A stretch of 64,000 nucleotides of DNA from Oscheius sp. JU75 (taxonomy: Eukaryota; Nematoda; Chromadorea; Rhabditida; Rhabditidae), in assembly GCA_037178855.1 (NCBI GenBank), contig JASJZC010000005.1:3596001-3660000 (forward strand), read 5' to 3'. Position 1 is the stretch's first letter. Every line of letters starts with the position of its first letter. Made by a program: the position numbers and the translations under genes. Under the pieces are notes generated by a model, which saw only the letters and a list, made by a program, of their open reading frames with translations, made no database searches and was not told where the DNA came from. Positions 34,551-49,700 of this stretch are shown in pieces.

Positions 34551-37500
34551 GTGACTGATTGCCAACTTTTGCAGGTCAATACGCAGATTTGTAAGTTGTT
34601 GGGAGAGATCGAAGGTCGTGTAGCGAGGATCAAGCAGAATGTGAGCAATGACAAAAAGTCCACAGACTTTTACGAGGAATGGACCATGTTGACTTGGAAT
34701 GTCCTGTGTATTACTAGCAGACTTCAAAGTGGAAACTCTCAGGTTGGTCAACGTATGAATGTCAACCTCTGTTCAGTTGGAACTGTCAGTCTCGAACGAG
34801 GACCGTCCGATCTATTCTCGTCTGAACCAAGCTCTCGTCGAATTGGTCAACTATGCTCGCGATTTTCTGCCATTTTCGGAGGAAATGAACGAACAGTACG
34901 AATCATTGAAGGACAAAATGAACCACACGATGCACGATCTTCACCAACTGTACCGGTTAGTTTTTATCGGGAGCGGGAAAAAAAAGAATCTTTTTGCAAT
35001 CTTATCCAGCAGTCTAGGAGCTTTGACGTAAGGAGTTCTGCACGAAAAGTGGTCGTTTTCTGTGCGGGCCTTTCTAGCCATAAAACGGCTAACAGATCAC
35101 AGATCGGTGCTTGTGTACTGAACGTTGCATGTAATAGCTACTGACTGTAAGCACAGTAAAGGTTTTTACAGCTAGTTACAGGGACACTTTTGAGTTAGAG
35201 CTTTTTTTTGTAGTAGAACAACAAATTTAATAATTTAGATTGTCAGAAACAAGTGTTCAGTGAACAATTTCAGAACCATGAACAGCTGCGTGTTCGTGTC
35301 TCCAGAACACAGCGAGGCGTTCCGTCAGCAACTGGCCCATTTTGGAGAACACACCCTAATTCCATGTGTCGATCAATTCAAACAGTACTGCAACCAGCAC
35401 TCGATGGTCCTTTGGAGAGCAGTCAGAGGGGCGCAGATCGAGAAGATGAGGACACAAACTAGTGCACTAGACGGTCCTGTCCACGATCTGGTTGCCTTCT
35501 ACTCGGAGATGATGTACGTCTTGGCTGTCCTCGGAGCTCGTCTTCAGGTAAATGGTATCTATAAACGCTGCAACGATGGATTACAGGGTTTCCGCTACGA
35601 CTTGGTCATGAACAAGAAGGTCTTCGGGTCATTTGATCCAGTACAGTACATGTCCGAATACGTTTTCGCTGCTCTCGAACTCTTGATGTCAGACTGTGTT
35701 CTCTCGACTGAACCGTCGACCAATGCCATCCTCGTAACTAACAATCTCTTTCCGTTAGTTTAAATTAAAAGTTGATCATTCAATATTTTCAGAATGGAGT
35801 GCGGAGCTCTCGCGAGAGGAGTTGTCTTCCGTTCCTTCGAGATCCAGGTCGTTTCGGAAGAGACCGCCGATCAGATCCAGTCGGAAATGAGTAGACAAAG
35901 ACTTCTCCAGCATCCCACTCCTTTAACCACTGCTCCTTCGGCCGCCTTGTTGGCAATGAAACCCACAACAGGGACTAAACGAAGTAATGCGGTCAGTAAT
36001 GCTGGTAGGCGTGCTTTTAGAAGGAAACAACAAAAGGTTTAGACTCAGCGAACAACACAGCTCACAAGAAGAGCGACGTGAACAGCAAAGAGTTTGTGAC
36101 CATCTATCCAGAATACAACACAAAGTATCGGTAAGGGTATTTGCTCTATCCGACACTCAATATTCCTACAGATACTGGCTGGCCACCTATCCTCATCTCT
36201 TGTGTACAACACGACAAAAGGGGAAACAGTCGACTCACAACTCCCTCCAGGTACTTTGCATTGCTTCTATTCACATAAAGAGAACAGGACCTGTCTCCGA
36301 GTGGGATGGAGGCCAAGTCGAACGGCAAACGCCCTATCTTCTACTTCCACATCAAGGCGACCATGTTCAGTCCTTCGGGTCGTTTTGCCACAGCTCACAC
36401 TCTCTCCCTACCATTTGCCATCGCTACTCGACGGAATCAAGACTGCCAAGTCCAGAGAATGATGAGTTCCTACACAGCCACCATATTCTGGGTCTACGGC
36501 TGCAACAACCAAGAAGGACTTCTACTACAATGGGTCGACTCTGGTAATAGGCTTGTTTTCAATATTATTGAGCTTTTCTAGGTATGCATTGGGAACACTT
36601 CAAACACCTTTATAAGCAGCATTTCAAAGTGAATGCGGACGTTCAAAGAGGGCTTGAAGACTCTGACTTCGACCTATTGAAATACAAACTACAATGTCCC
36701 GACTGTGTTCACGGAGAGGGCAGAAGGATCAATGGCATCCAGCGTGAGTTAGGCTTTTCAACATCTTATGAACATTTCTTTTCTAGAAGTAGTGACTTTC
36801 AAAAACGTTCTCTGTCCTCATCTTCGCTACGAATGTGGGTCGACCAATGTTCGATTCTCCGTGTGGAGAGGAATGTTGGAACTGCTCCAAATCTTTCATG
36901 ACGCCCGAAACAATGTTCGCAAACTTTGGGAGATGAATCTGCTGATGGGTTTTTTGGAGTTCAAAGACGTAAGTCATGGGGTGGGATGATTGCCAGCAGA
37001 ACGGCTGTCATAGGTTGACGCTCTCCTGGAGCCTCACAAGAGTTGTCTCATCATCCGGCTCAGTTTTGTGACCGGCGGTAGGCCTTTTCTTCACTTCAAA
37101 CTATCCTCTGGAGATCAGGTTGGTTCACTGTAATGGCCACATGCACGAAGGACTTCTTTCGCTCACTTGTGTCTGTCCAAAAATTTCAGAATCTTCGTCT
37201 GTAGTCAATAGAGTGAATCACCCTTCTTCTCTCAACTGTTACGAACAGATGAGAGAAGTTGCTCCCCCAAATTCCAAACTTATTCAGACTTTTGTCCACT
37301 TTTCGCAAACTGAAAAAGAAAAATAGGTTTGTCATCCCTTTGATCGAATCTGTTCAGGTACAATTTGTTTTACCACGAAATCAGTCGCTGCTCATACAGT
37401 CGACGGAATGGCTCACTCGCTCGATCCGAAGGCAACAAGACCGATTCATTTGGAGCCACTGGACTTGAAAAGGCTACAGACCAAATGTCTAAAGGACTAT

Positions 37501-38209
37501 CTACGAGACATTGCTGACGCCGAGAAGGTAAGGAATTAGATGATGAGAAACAAAAGTTAGTTCAGGTGAAATACATCCTGAACGCGAAGAACGAGCTAGT
37601 CCGAATAGCGGACGTGTTGAGAGAACTCGGAGAGTATCAGCAGCCGAATGGTGGGATCGAGAGTCGAGACATTTCGAGCAATGTCACTCACTCCGGAGAC
37701 ATCGACGCCATGCAACACATCAGGTAGATGTTCTGTAGTCATTATAACAGACTTCTTTCAGATTCACAGCCATGAGGATTGCTGGTAAGAAAATGATTTT
37801 AGGATATAGGTACAAATTGGTTTAGTTGTAACTTGTAAGGTGAAACCGCCGTCGGCAGATCTGATGGAAGAGGACGAGTACGAGAAACCGGCGACGATCC
37901 AGAGGGCAGCGTCTCTGTTAGCTCCTCAAGACGACTTCCTTCGAGAACTTGTACAATTATCAAACTTTCACGGAAAAAGCAGACAGGTTTGTTTTTTCGT
38001 CAATCTCAGTGAGTAAAGTTTAGGAACTGTTCGAGGCGATAGAGTCCCTTCCGGAAGGTACCTTTCACAATCGCGGTCACAATTCTCTCTCGTATCCCTC
38101 TTCCATGATAGATTCTTCACCGAAAGATACTCGACGCCAACTGCCCTCTCCTAATGGAAACCATGTCATTCATAATCCCTACGAGCCCAAATTCGACTAC
38201 AACATGTAG
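34551..38209 (+). CDS. sta-like: STAT transcription factor
   Basis: Signal transducer and activator of transcription: a cytosolic factor that dimerises through its SH2 domain after tyrosine phosphorylation and binds DNA. Exons encode a coiled-coil region ([12 protein letters not shown], then [20 protein letters not shown]), an Ig-like DNA-binding region ([19 protein letters not shown], then [20 protein letters not shown]), a linker ([32 protein letters not shown]) and an SH2 domain with the phosphate-binding arginine in [21 protein letters not shown]-terminal [10 protein letters not shown] offers a candidate phosphotyrosine. The SH2 join G-G-T-I-C-F requires a 281-nt intron (about 37079-37359), and another long intron (about 319 nt) lies in the coiled coil. 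The canonical N-terminal domain is not evident from the ATG at 34551; an upstream exon from about 34371 would restore about 40 residues. Most other introns are 37-45 nt. Confidence 0.85.
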
Positions 38210-38310
38210 TAGTCCCGTTGTTATATTGTTACCTCGCGGGTTATCCCCTCTTCCTGTGTTGTTTTTGAGACTAGAGATATTTAACGAATCATTCCAAAGA
38301 TACGCCCAGA

Positions 38311-38316
38311 AATAAA
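38311..38316 (+). terminator. Poly(A) signal AATAAA of STAT
   Basis: AATAAA about 100 bp after the STAT stop, followed 38 nt later by an acceptor-like ATCGCAG immediately upstream of the Ras-like ATG. Confidence 0.6.
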
Positions 38317-38361
38317 CTTATTTGGGGCATCAGTGCTTTTTCTTGTATCGCAGTCTCCGTC

Positions 38362-38967
38362 ATGTCACCCCGCTGTAGGATCGCTGTTTTCGGATCCTCG
38401 ACCACCGGAAAGACTGCTCTAGTTTCGTTCTTGCATTCCTTTGAAGACGACTCTTCAGGTTCATCGGTTCCTCTTCAACGAAACACCTCTTTTCTACGAT
38501 CCTACAGTCGAAGATTTTTTCCGCGCGAGCTATTTCCTGGGTGCCGAACGTCTCGATGTTTTAATTACCGACTGTTCTGGGAAGGAGCTCTTTCGAGGGA
38601 TGAGACAACGTTATGTATCGAACAACCACGGATTCATCGTTGTCTATTCGGTGAAAAACAGACAAAGTTTCCTCGAGGCTTTGCGAATCTGCTATCTATT
38701 GGGACCTGTCCCGGTATTGCTTTCTTCTCCCAAATGAAACATATTATTCAGAAGATCCTAGTGGGCACAAAGGCTGAGATCGACTGGAGATACCGAGAGG
38801 TGCCATCGGAAGAGGGCGAACAAGCAGCAGCTCAATTAAAGTGTTCGTTCTCGGAAACCAGCTCAGTGACGGGAACTAATAATCGCGAAGTTTTCGAAGA
38901 GATTCTACATGAGATCTGTGAGTACAAGTTGTGGAAGAAAACTCAAAAAGGTTGTTGTCTAATGTGA
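38362..38967 (+). CDS. Divergent Ras-like GTPase
   Basis: Three exons encode about 175 residues. The P-loop GSSTTGKTA, a switch I region FYDPTVEDFF, G3 DCSGKELFRGMRQ and a CaaX box CCLM at the C-terminus place it in the Ras superfamily. It is clearly divergent: the G4 NKxD motif that gives guanine specificity is TKAE (VGTKAEID), and G3 has C-S where Ras has T-A. The CaaX box ends in Met, which favours farnesylation, with an upstream cysteine that could be palmitoylated. Its ATG is 153 bp after the STAT stop, preceded by an AATAAA and an acceptor-like CAG, so it may be the second gene of an operon. The stop codon overlaps the AATAAA signal (TGAATAAA at 38965). Confidence 0.85.
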   Translation: MSPRCRIAVFGSSTTGKTALVSFLHSFEDDSSGSSVPLQRNTSFLRSYSRRFFPRELFPGCRTSRCFNYRLFWEGALSRDETTLCIEQPRIHRCLFGEKQTKFPRGFANLLSIGTCPGIAFFSQMKHIIQKILVGTKAEIDWRYREVPSEEGEQAAAQLKCSFSETSSVTGTNNREVFEEILHEICEYKLWKKTQKGCCLM

Positions 38968-40404
38968 ATAAACATGTCCATCGTCTAGTCATCCTTTGGA
39001 TCCAATTACGCGTTGAGCGGCTCGCCGGGGTGAGAGAGAGAGAGAGGAGACGCCTCTGATATCTTTAATTATTTATTCCATTCTTCTCCTTCTCGCAACT
39101 CCTCCCTCCCAAAAGTCTCTTTTTAAAAGAACAGCCGGACTAAGAGCGATTTCGGCTGTCGCCACATGTGGTTCTGTCCATTTTTTGACGACCGCCGAGT
39201 GCGTCAGTCCCTCCTCCTTCTAGTCAGACCTTCTTGCGCCAATTATCAGAGCTCCTCCTCGTCTGTTCTGCTGTTGACACTCTTCGAGCAATTAGTAGAC
39301 GAGAACTCATTTCGAGTTATTAGGACAGAGTCGCGGTTTTCGGCAACTAGCAGCAATACAACGACTGGCACCTGTTGCCCTCCTTGCAGTACGGGCCAAT
39401 CCAATCTCAACCCCTGCTATAGCCCTTGATATGGCTCATTTATACGTCCGAACAGCATTTTATTGGCCACCCAATCTGCCACTCCTCCACGCTCTTTGTC
39501 TTCTCTTCTTTTCCTCTTGTTACACCCGAGTTCTTGGAGCTGGCGGCTGACCATCGGTCAATCTCTTTACGAGTTCCCTCAGTCTTTGTAGTACTTGGAT
39601 TGCACTCCCACACGTGTGATAGTTGTGATAGCGGCCATCAATGTTTCATCCCGGCAGCTAATCGATTGAAGAGATATCCTCACTCGCCCTCTTCCTCTAA
39701 TCAAATTAGTCGTTGTCATGACATCTTTTTGAAGGAAAGTTCGCACTTGAGCAAATTAGATTGGAGAGGACGGAATCAAGCCGTTTCAAGACGAACTTTG
39801 GTGGGGAGCATCATTCGATTAGGGCCAAGTGCGCCACGAGAGAGCGGCTCATTTTCATCGGAGCAAAACTCTCCGAACATTCATAACGGCATTTTCTATT
39901 CTCCGGGCGCAATTTCATTCCTTTGGGCGTTTCTCATTTCGCTCTACTCGCTTTGCCTTATGTGTCAACAGACGCCGGACCTGGATGGCTGCAACCTCTC
40001 ACTATGAATCGTTAATTAGGAATGTCTCTCTTTCACCCAAAAAGCCGGTCCAGAGAGCAACTAGAAGAGCGTGTGTCCAGAAATCGGAGCCTCTCTCTCG
40101 CTATTGCTCTTACACAGCTCCTAATCGCCATCTATTACTCCTCCTTTTAATAATTAACAGTCGTCTTCTCTCTTTCCATTAATACGCCTCGAATCCCGCG
40201 CCAAAGAGCGGATTATTTTGCCGAGATCTCCCCTCATATTTGGAGAGCGCTCATTACATGTTTTCCCTCCATGTCGCTCCAGCCTTTTCCTACAATCGCG
40301 TGTCAGTTTCCCTTCCAGACGAACATTTCTTCTCTGAAACTCTTTCCAGACACCTTTTTGTTTCTTGTAGTTCAGGGTCGCTGGACGTCCCAGGACCAGC
40401 CTAG
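38968..40404. other. Long upstream region of Shal, no supported gene
   Basis: 1.4 kb, one of the largest gaps here. It has a GA run at about 39031-39048. Long open frames occur on the plus strand (39426-40007, 193 codons; 39829-40182), but they overlap each other in different frames, look compositionally unlike proteins, and match nothing I know. It probably holds regulatory sequence for the potassium channel. Confidence 0.45.
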
Positions 40405-43469
<3,065 letters not shown>

Positions 43470-43640
43470 ATGCGGTTCAGTGAAGACGGGTCGCGTCGAA
43501 GGACGCAAGAACACATCAGAGAGACATTGTGATCTACAGCCATTTAAGATTTTCTATTGTTTCATTTTTGGTCTTTCGCTTCATATTAAAGAGATTTATT
43601 ACCCGTGCAATTACAATAATAGATGGAGGATCAAGAAGAA

Positions 43641-45360
43641 TCATGGTCGAATTCCTGAGTGATGACAGTGCAAAATATCCCCGATCACGTTGCCACAAGC
43701 GATATGCTGTAGGCCAAGAGGTGCAATTCCAATGCCCTGTTGACAGAACTGAAGACATTGTAGGCCTCTGAAGTTGATATGTACTCTTTAAATATGGGTC
43801 CTTACGCTTTTTGAACTACTCCTTTGATTGCACAGCATTGCGAATTGTCGCGGCCTTGAGAAGCACAGTCGAGGAAGGGAGCCACATTTAACAATCCACA
43901 CTCACCCTTGTCGAAAGCGGCTCGAACTTCTTTTTGAGTAATATCATACCGACAGAGATTTTGGCAGCCTATGGGGAGGTTCTTCTGACGGCAGCAGGCC
44001 AACAGTTCTAGAATTACTTATAAATATTTCAGTTGGAAAAAGGAGTAGATGGGAAACGGGTAAATACGCACTTGAACTGGCCACTTCGGATGAAACACAG
44101 GGACTGAATTGGGGAGCCACACCACATTGGGCATTTGGGGCTGCAGTGGTCCAAACGGGTCGAACTGTGGCCTGTTGCCATGGGGGTCGAGGAGCAAGAG
44201 TTCGTTGCAAGTTAGAAGAGATAGTCGTCTGCCAAGGAACATTCCCGGTTGCTGGTCCCCAAGGAGCAGGAGTTTGATGCCACGGTTGCTGAGGTCCTTC
44301 TGGTCGAAAAGGAAGATGTCCGACCGACGCCGACCCACTCTGCAACCATAAATAACCATTTATATAGACAATAGTTGCGAACACACCTGTTGACCCGAAG
44401 GTACCTTGTTTTCGGAAGGTGTGATTTTGAACTGGCTAATCAGCGAACTAATTCCATTAGCAATATCCTTCTTCCTTCCCGCTATTCCATCGACAGCTCC
44501 ATTTTCTGATCCGATCAATGAGTTTTGCCTTTGCCAGTTTCTACGAATTTTAATATAAGAATGTTAATACGAACGTACTTGTTTTCTTTAAACGTAGATG
44601 GGATAGATCTAGAGAGAACTGCTCCTGAATTGACAATGTTCTCTTCCTTGGCGATGAAAGTTGAAGGAAGCGTTACTGTTCCTGTGTTACTTACAACTGG
44701 AGTCTGACCTGGAGTGTCTCTTTGCTTCCACAAATTGAAAAACCCACTGTCTCCATCCTCGTAGTCTCCAATTAGGACAAGAGAGGCGTCAGGTGGGCGG
44801 ATGATTCTCGGATCAGGAGTTTTTCCCACTTTTCTACCTGCTGTAGTCGCGGGACCAGCCTGGAAAGAAGAAAATGAACCGTCTCGACAACAAGAACTAA
44901 CGGTAGTTACCGCTGTTGTCACCCAGTTGATATCTTTTTCCACGGAGGGAACGTTGTCGATGTTCGGCTCGAATGGGATCAGTGTTGGAAAACTAGTGGA
45001 AGTCGGAATCATTTGTGTGATAATTGGAGTAGGCACAGTTGCATCGACCACAGCAATCTCCCTCTGTTCTTCTCTATGCACTTGCCCACTTCCTGCAACA
45101 CTGCCATCTCGAGCACTAGTTCTAGAAACGAGGTCAGTCGAGTACACTGAACAGAATAGTTGAAATACTAATGTTTCCTACATCTCTGGTAGTAGTCGGG
45201 ACCGCATTGGACAGTCGAGCATTCATTCGGACAGACAGATCTGATGCGAGAGGTACAACAGAAGGAGGGATGGACACGACGACAGTCCAATTGAGGAGAA
45301 TGGATCCATTGTTGTGAATAGAGAGAGGGAATGAAAAGGAGAAGATAGAGGAGGATCATC
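43641..45360 (-). CDS. Secreted DB-module protein
   Basis: Minus-strand gene of six or seven exons, about 440 residues. It opens with a signal peptide (MILLYLLLFIPSLYS) and a small cysteine-rich region (LDCRRVHPSFCCTSRIRSVC, CPNECSTVQCGPDYYQR). A long serine, threonine and proline-rich linker follows (for example RPPWQQATVRPVWTT), and the C-terminus is a DB module: LACCRQKNLPIGCQNLCRYD, then CASQGRDNSQCCAI, then LQCLQFCQQGIGIAPLGLQH and CGNVIGDILHC. DB modules are nearly confined to nematode extracellular proteins, some of which act in immunoglobulin-receptor binding; the partner here is unknown. Its stop is 172 bp from that of Shal, in convergent arrangement. Confidence 0.82.
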
Positions 45361-45466
45361 TGGAAAGAGAAAGGCGTTTGAATAGGCGTGTTCGTTTACA
45401 ACGCCCTACGGCAAGGCCTTTGAGCTGACTCACCAATGAGGAGGACAAGGTCGACGAGTTAACCGG

Positions 45467-46143
45467 ATGAATAAGAGACGAAATGGCAGAAGAACTGGTA
45501 GAGACTGTAAGTGGATGTGTGAAGAAGAGACCGGTCTCACAACACAAACACGACAAAACTCACAAGTCTATGCAAATGAAGATCCATTGTTTTTGTTTGA
45601 TCAATTTGTTCAGTTTGTTCAGTGTCCACGAACTGCCGGCAGATGGGGAATTCCCGATCGTGTTGTGAGTCTAGCCTTTTGAAGGTTACGTCAATCCGAT
45701 GGGGCAGCTAAGCATGACGATTACAAGGTCGTAAGAAAGGAGATTGCTATCATCAAATTTGTTCTGTTGTAGAGTGAGAGAGATTATATCTCGGTGGCAT
45801 CCACGTGCCCATCCAGAGAACCGAACCGGTTATCCAGGTCGCACTGTTATCACTTCCCCGGAGGGTCTCTTTCTGTATTGGTTTCTTTGTTAAGTCTCCT
45901 CTTCTCCAAAGACTCCGTCTAAAAGCGCCCAGTGGACGATCAAAAGAGGCTTATCTGTCGTGTTTTGCGAGAGACTGTGAACAAGGCAAACTCAGCGAAA
46001 TCGATCGCTCACCATCTTCGACTATTTTGCAGAAGTCAACAGTCGTCTTGACAGCCGTTCTTTGCCCTTTTGCGCGCTATTTGATCACGTACAAACTGTT
46101 GAAGATTGGAGTGTGGCCAGTGCCAGACGACCTTCATAATTAA
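45467..46143 (+). CDS. Possible small gene, unknown
   Basis: Open plus-strand stretches suggest a multi-exon gene. Candidates are ANEDPLFLFDQFVQFVQCPR (near 45570-45630) and a final frame ending RYLITYKLLKIGVWPVPDDL (stop at 46143). I could not connect them by consistent GT/AG sites, and no family is recognised. A 42-nt intron at about 45731-45772 is plausible. The first exon overlaps nothing else but is only about 110 bp from the divergent DB-module start. Confidence 0.3.
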
Positions 46144-46774
46144 AAGTTTTTTTGATGGAACGAGAGATCGATGGAATGCGTCAGATAGTGTCAGAGCCCG
46201 TGTTTGATCTCGAAACTATCCGAGACTCGAGTGTCCCGCTCTCTTTCTGTCTTTTTGATTGGTGACCCTGTTGTCGACGGACGTGATTGTCTCACTTTCC
46301 CACGCCAAATGCTTCTCTTTCCCGGTCTACCATTATTCTTTTTGTGAAAGAAACTTTTCCTATTGATTCTTTGTCTGATAAGATAGGGTCTCGTCTGTAA
46401 GCTGATTATGGCTCAGTTGTTGCTTCTTTTCAAACTTGTAGCCCCCACTGTTTGTCCCCTCCAATTCCTCGAAGTACTTTGACAGTTCGTTTGATTTTCA
46501 GCCGCCGGCGAGCCGGATGACGCCACTTCTACAATAACTGTTACCAAAGGGTGAGTCCAAAAGAAAGGGAGAAAATAAGTCCCAACCGGTTCACACGATG
46601 TCAAAAAAGGGGAGATCAATTGCCATTGGAATAGACTGTTTGAAAGGAAGAAAAACGGGCTGACTCAGAAGACGCTGACTAACGTCTTCCCGGGACGAGC
46701 CAATTCTTGTCTCACAATCGGCCCTGTCCCCCTTGGTTCCAATAAAAACAAATTGTTTCAGAACGAGGAGGAGG
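46144..46774. other. Upstream region of IP3 receptor
   Basis: 631 bp without coding support. It ends in an acceptor-like TTGTTTCAG 14 bp before the receptor ATG, so a 5' UTR intron or a trans-splice site is likely. Confidence 0.5.
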
Positions 46775-49700
46775 ATGTCTTTCAATCTCAGTCGCAAGCT
46801 GACTGCCGGCTTGAGCATTGAGAATGGAGGCAATACTTCCCTTCTACATATTGGGGACATTATATCTCTCTACACCGAAGATTCTCCTCAGAACAGAGGT
46901 TTCTTGTCCACTCTCGGTCTGGTAGACGACCGTTGTATCGTCGAGATTGGAGATGGTCGACCCGAGAGTCCGCCCAAGAAGTTCCGAGGTCTGACCATTG
47001 CGATTGCGATTTCTATATTAGATTCAGATTGTCTGTTTAAAGTGTGTCCGATCAATCGTTATGGAGCACACAAACATTATTGGACAGAGCAAAAGAAGAT
47101 GCAGGGAGGAGACTACACCTACGACGAGGACATGATGAACAGGCTGCGGATTGCTGCTGACAAGGTTACTCATTTTTCGAGCTCATCGAATTCAAAAATC
47201 AGGAGAAAGAACAGAACGAGTTGGAGTTCCGGAAGACGATGGGTAGTGTGATCCAGTACGGAACGATGGTTCAGTTGCTCCATGTCAAATCGGACAAGTA
47301 CCTGACCGTCCAGAAGAACTCTCCAGCAAAATGTGAGAGAAATGCCATGAAGGTTGGTTTCCATTGATGACTGATAGGAAAAACGTTGCTAGGTCTACCT
47401 GGATCGAGCCGGAAACGAGGGCAGTTGGTTTGTCATCGAGCCAGCCTATAAACACTACAGTATTGGAGACAACGTGGCTGCCGGAAACAAAGTGTCTCTC
47501 GTACCATATTCGGCTACGACCCAGTCCTCGAGCAATCATACCAAGCATCAACTCCATCTCAGTACTTGTAAACTGTTGGATAGAAGCACAGCTGCTGAGG
47601 TCAACTGTCTGAACGAGTCGACAGAATGGCAGATCTTCATGTTTCTGCTGTACAATGAGAACCAGGCTGACATTGTTAAATCGGTGAGTTATGAAATATC
47701 AATGTTCAGTCAATTTCTAAGGGCGATGTGGTTCGACTGTTTCATGCTGATCAACAAACTTTTCTGACGTTGGACACCATCCCAAAACAGTCTCCTGCTC
47801 AAGATGTTGTCTTTCTCCGAATGACTAATCGCCCCTCCGCAGCCGACGCTACGAGTTCTCGGGCTCTTTGGGAGGTTCAGGTAGTCCAGAGAGAGGCCTA
47901 TCGTGGAGGATCGGCCAAGTGGAGGGAGAAGTATCGCTTTAAACATCTCGCGACTGACATGTATCTGACAGTTACCCAATCAACGACCGCGGTTAAACCG
48001 GCCTCAAATGGAAGGAGAGCCAGTCTGATGCATATGAAGTGAGTTTGAAAGAGAACTATCGAGACTGATCTGGTTGTAGAGAAGGTCGAATGAACAGTAT
48101 AGGGAGAACAGAAAGGTGAATTAGCACTTCACGGGATTATTCTGCTTTGGCACAATGCACTAACCAATCTTTTTCAGTGAAAACGCTCCTCAAATTGAAG
48201 GGTAAGGCGTGCACCCCGCTAACTTCTACTTTCCTAACACAGCCCTTCTTTTCTAAAATGTGCAAATGCTTCCAGAAACTTTCTTGCTCCTCCAACGAGC
48301 CACTATTATTCCGATGTGCCGGATGAACCAGGTGCCAGCTACTTTCTCGTTCCCTCTAATGTCGATTTCCCTGAAATGGACGGCAACCTGCTCTTCAATC
48401 TGGAGCCAAGTACCATTCCCAAGGTCTGTTCTCTCTCCAATTAAACAAGCCAAACTAATTCAGAGCAAAGACATTCCCAGCAAGTCTTTCGTACGTCTCC
48501 AGCACGACAAAAACGAGTGCTGGGTACATGCTACTAACCCAACAGAGAAACAGAATCTCTACTACAGCAGGTTTGAAACGAAGGAACAAGAGTCAAGCCG
48601 TTTTCAGCAAGAATGAAAAGGGATGGGTGCGAGTCATCTGCGAGAAGACGAGAGTCGACAAAGAGACATTTGCCCTCCTTCCGGTCTCCCCAAATGAGGT
48701 CCGCGATCTCGACTTTGCCAACGACGCCTGTCGAGCCCTGAAGAGCTTCATCGAGAGAATAGAGACTGGACAAGTCATCACTAAGGAGTGTATAAAGTGA
48801 GTTCAATTAGTATTGCCAATAAAAAAGGAACTGCAGTGTGACGATACAGCTTCTGATCGAGTGTATCTACTTTGTGACGAACATCAACAATCACATGGTG
48901 GATCCCTTGAAGATCATCGACTTCAATCCATCGAGAGATCGTCAGAAACTGCTAAGAGAGCAGGAAGTCTTGGATCAGGTTGGTAGTATCAATTTTTGTC
49001 TATCCGAGAGTGTTTAGGTGTTCAAACTGTTGAAAGCTCCATTCCAGCCGAGACAAGGCAAGACAGAGATCGGTCCTTTACTCAATTCGCCACATGAACT
49101 AGGAGACAGTCGTAACGAGGTCTTCAAGAATATGTTCCAACTCAGTTATAGTCTTTTGAGGTAGATTTGCTAGTAGGGTAATTTGTATTGCTTTTGGATT
49201 ACAGATACTCTCAAGAAAAGTACAGGAAAAATCAAGAATTTTTGGCTGAAAAGTTTGGCCAGATTCAAGAGCAGATTGGATTCGATCTGATGGCAGAAGA
49301 CACGATGACAGCAGTCCTACACAACAATCCGAAACTACTGGAAAAGTACGTAAAGACGCCCCATGTGGAGAGATTCATCGAGTTGGTGAGGAACAACAAA
49401 CAGGGAAAGTGGGTTCTTTTCTGATTTTTTGATGCTCCGTTTAAGATTCCTCGACTATTTGGCTGATCTGTGCGTCTGTCGTGGAGAGGCCAACAAGAAG
49501 ATCCAAGAACTCATCTGTACTTCGGTTCTGAGCGAGAAACATAGAGGAATCTTCATGGATACGAAGATGATCGAGGGAGAAGTACATGTGGGATGGATCG
49601 GAGAGATGAGATCACTGGTCAACTTGGCTAAGGACGCTGAGTTCTCAAAATACTCGGCAGAACTCTTGGACTACTACAGGTACCACCTTCTTTCTATTTG

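Noticed and set aside
37079-37359. Separate coding exons within the STAT SH2 region
   Set aside because: Open frames exist there, but skipping the whole interval gives the correct SH2 sequence G-G-T-I-C-F; the interval is best read as one 281-nt intron.
39426-40007. 193-codon plus-strand open frame upstream of Shal
   Set aside because: It overlaps other long frames in the same DNA, has no domain, signal peptide or splice logic, and its composition looks like chance.
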